Source of the DNA: an uncultured Bacilli bacterium
GTDB lineage: Bacteria; Bacillota_I; Bacilli_A; RF39; UBA660
Length of the DNA: 7,727 bases
Assembly: GCA_944371545.1 (NCBI GenBank)
Contig: CALVXT010000061.1
Span: 1 to 7,727 of the forward strand
Direction of reading: 5' to 3'
The translations under genes and the position numbers were made by a program. Positions 5,633 through 7,727 of the stretch are shown here, piece after piece; positions within the stretch are counted from its first letter, which is position 1, and each line of letters opens with the position of its first letter. Under the pieces are notes generated by a model, which did not search any database, was not told the DNA's origin, and saw nothing but the letters and a program-made list of their open reading frames with translations.

Positions 5633-7727
5633 GTCCTGCTACATTAAAACTAAATCTACCTTTTGCATATCCTCTTAGTTTGGCTTCATTTGTTCCTGCA
5701 AATATATCTCTTATTAAGTCAAATACTCCAGTATATGTTGCTGGGTTTGAACGTGGTGTTCTTCCTATTGGTGATTGGTCAATGTTTATAATTTTGTCTA
5801 TTTGATCTAATCCTTTTACTCCTTTGCATTTACCAGGTTTTTCGTTTGAACCATTTAATTCTTTTGCAACAGTTTTATAAAGCACTTCATTTACTAGTGT
5901 TGATTTTCCTGATCCAGATACCCCTGTGACACAAGTAAATACTCCTAGTGGAAATTTTACACTTATATTTTTCAAGTTGTTTTCTGTTGCTCCTTGTACT
6001 TCAATAACTTTATTTTTTAATGCTTTTCTTCTTTTTTTAGGTACCTCTATTTTCTTTCTTCCACTTAAATATTGACCTGTTACAGAGTCTTTGACTTGTT
6101 TTATTTCTTCAGCTGTTCCTTGTGCCATTACTTTTCCACCATGTTCTCCTGCTCCTGGTCCTATGTCTATAATTTGGTCTGCAGTATACATTGTGTCTTC
6201 ATCATGTTCTACCACAATTAAAGTATTTCCTAAGTCTCTAAGTTTTTTTAATGTTGCTAAAAGCTTATCATTATCTCTTTGGTGCAAACCAATACTTGGT
6301 TCATCTAAAATATATAACACTCCTGTTAAACCTGAGCCAATTTGTGTTGCTAAACGAATTCTTTGTGCTTCTCCTCCTGATAATGTTCCAGCACTTCTTG
6401 ATAGTGTCAAATATTCAAGTCCTACATCTATTAAAAATTGAAGTCTTTGGTCTATTTCTTTTAGTATTAGTTCTGAAATCATTGCTTCAGTTTTGTTCAA
6501 AGTTAAATTATTTAAGAATAGTTTTATTTGTTTTATAGACATTTCTGTTAATTCATTGATGTTTTTATTTCCTATTTTTATTGATAAAATTTCTTTTCTT
6601 AGTCTAGCTCCTTTACATGTTGGACATTCGCTATTGCTCATATACATCTCATAAAAATCTCTCATTCCCTGAGATTTTGTTTCACTATGTCTTCTTTCTA
6701 GTGTTGGTATCACTCCTTCAAATGGAGCTGTGAAGTTCCTTACTCCTGCTGCTGATTCATATTCAAAGTCTATTTTTTCATCTCCTGTTCCATATAATAT
6801 TTTTTCCATAAATTCTCGTGGCAATTTTTTTATTGGTTTTGATATGTCTACATTATAATGTCTTGCTATGCTTTCAAAATACATTTTTGCCATTGTATCT
6901 GCTCTTTTCATTACACTTGAACCAAATGCTTTTACTCCATCATATAATGTTTTATTTTTATCTGGAATGATTAAATCTTCGTCCATTTTCATTAAATATC
7001 CGATTCCCATACATGTTGGACATGCTCCAAATGGATTGTTGAATGAGAACATTCTAGGTGTTAACTCTGGAAAGCTGAATCCACAGTCTGGACAAGCATA
7101 GTTTGAACTATATAATACTTCTTTATCTCCTACAATATCAATTAAAACTAGATTTTCAGCATTTTTTAATGCTGTTTCTACTGATTCTGTTAATCTACTT
7201 CTTATATCTTCTTTTATGACTAGTCTGTCTACTACAAGTTCTACATTGTGTTTTTTCTTTCTGTCTAATTTTATATCATCTGAAAGTTCGTACATTTCTC
7301 CATCTATTCTAACTCTTACAAATCCTTCTTTTTGGAAGTTTTGAAGTTGTTTTGTGAATTCTCCTTTTCTTCCTCTTACAATTGGTGCTAATACTTGGAT
7401 TCTTGTTCCTTCTGGTAGTTGTAAAATAGAATCTATTATTTGGTCTATGGATTGTTTTTCTATTTTTTTACTACAATTTGGACAGTATGGAACTCCTATT
7501 CTAGCATATAGTAAACGTATATAATCATATATTTCTGTAACTGTTCCTACTGTTGAACGTGGATTTTTTGATGTTGTTTTTTGGTCTATTGAAATTGCTG
7601 GTGATAGTCCTTCAATTGACTCTACTGCTGGTTTTTCCATTAAACCTAAGAATTGTCTTGCATATGATGATAAACTTTCTACATATCTTCTTTGTCCTTC
7701 TGCATATAATGTGTCAAATGCAAGTGA
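5613..7727 (-). CDS. uvrA: UvrA, N-terminal and central part; cut at 5' by the window and ended by a frameshift
   Basis: UvrA is the ATP-driven DNA-damage recognition subunit of the UvrABC nucleotide excision repair enzyme. The frame is open to the window edge, where it reads SLAFDTLYAEGQRRYVESLS, sequence that directly follows the first Walker A of UvrA. About 35 N-terminal residues are therefore outside, and the internal ATG at 7640 is not the true start. Visible parts in order: CPNC (7473-7484), the insertion/UvrB-binding region, the first zinc finger CPDC (7083-7094) with CPTC (7011-7022), a further CPTC (6615-6626), the first ABC signature LSGGEAQR (about 6359-6386), LYILDEPSIGLH, VVEHDEDT, and the second Walker A GVSGSGKST (about 5897-5926). 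Homologous sequence ends at FNVAG; an extra base at about 5633 then gives a false tail KMRKL. With that base removed both parts join exactly into about 903 visible residues, fitting the usual length near 940. Confidence 0.95.
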   Translation of the reverse strand, partial: SLAFDTLYAEGQRRYVESLSSYARQFLGLMEKPAVESIEGLSPAISIDQKTTSKNPRSTVGTVTEIYDYIRLLYARIGVPYCPNCSKKIEKQSIDQIIDSILQLPEGTRIQVLAPIVRGRKGEFTKQLQNFQKEGFVRVRIDGEMYELSDDIKLDRKKKHNVELVVDRLVIKEDIRSRLTESVETALKNAENLVLIDIVGDKEVLYSSNYACPDCGFSFPELTPRMFSFNNPFGACPTCMGIGYLMKMDEDLIIPDKNKTLYDGVKAFGSSVMKRADTMAKMYFESIARHYNVDISKPIKKLPREFMEKILYGTGDEKIDFEYESAAGVRNFTAPFEGVIPTLERRHSETKSQGMRDFYEMYMSNSECPTCKGARLRKEILSIKIGNKNINELTEMSIKQIKLFLNNLTLNKTEAMISELILKEIDQRLQFLIDVGLEYLTLSRSAGTLSGGEAQRIRLATQIGSGLTGVLYILDEPSIGLHQRDNDKLLATLKKLRDLGNTLIVVEHDEDTMYTADQIIDIGPGAGEHGGKVMAQGTAEEIKQVKDSVTGQYLSGRKKIEVPKKRRKALKNKVIEVQGATENNLKNISVKFPLGVFTCVTGVSGSGKSTLVNEVLYKTVAKELNGSNEKPGKCKGVKGLDQIDKIINIDQSPIGRTPRSNPATYTGVFDLIRDIFAGTNEAKLRGYAKGRFSFNVAGRKMRKL
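5633..5633 (-). other. Single-base insertion breaking uvrA
   Basis: On the minus strand the codons run GTA GCA GGA, then an extra C, then GGA AGA TGC GAA AGT TGT. Without it the protein reads VAGGRCESC, the expected UvrA sequence. The site has no homopolymer and no slippery heptamer. The lesion sits just before the first cysteine pair of the C-terminal zinc finger. It may be a true mutation or a sequencing or assembly error; the rest of the gene shows no other damage, which favours an error or a very recent event. Confidence 0.85.

Noticed and set aside
5626..5640. Programmed frameshifting in uvrA
   Set aside because: No slippery run, no stimulatory stem seen, and UvrA is not known to use recoding.
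5365..7101. Several plus-strand frames opposite uvrA
   Set aside because: They are antisense shadows of a confidently identified gene; one merely crosses the frameshift region.

Overview
The window is strongly AT-rich, with A/T-ending codons, TAA/TGA stops and strong Shine-Dalgarno sites before the transposase genes. The protein families present (an IS21 pair and an IS66 TnpC of clostridial type, Abi_2, UvrA) point to a low-GC Bacillota, most likely a member of the Clostridia. The species cannot be named from this sequence.

Layout. Positions 1-2394 are an IS21-family insertion sequence (istA and istB on the minus strand, terminal repeats at both ends). It sits inside the transposase gene of an older IS66-family element, whose 5' part fills 2395 to about 3444; the rest of that gene lies left of the window. 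Positions 3565-4728 hold a compact plus-strand locus: a promoter, a 325-residue Abi_2/AbiF-type HEPN protein with an R-x4-H motif, a second promoter, and a small, highly structured RNA ending in a strong intrinsic terminator. Positions 4731-5014 hold no intact gene, but contain a long two-way terminator and a possible 3' gene fragment. From 5015 to the right edge is uvrA on the minus strand, cut at its 5' end by the window and broken by one extra base at 5633.

The most interesting part is the AbiF-RNA pair. The gene order (toxin-like HEPN gene, then a separately promoted RNA with a UUCG hairpin and a terminator hairpin) matches what I recall of AbiF toxin / RNA-antitoxin systems, a family proposed to be ancestral to Cas13. 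A four-base pairing between the RNA's 5' strand and the terminator loop suggests a pseudoknot. Protein and RNA are assigned from motifs and context only; no search or folding program was run.

How the parts relate: the AbiF locus lies between a nested-transposon scar and a core DNA-repair gene, a typical setting for an accessory defence or toxin-antitoxin module. It is convergent with uvrA, and the two-way terminator at 4858-4897 separates the two transcription units.
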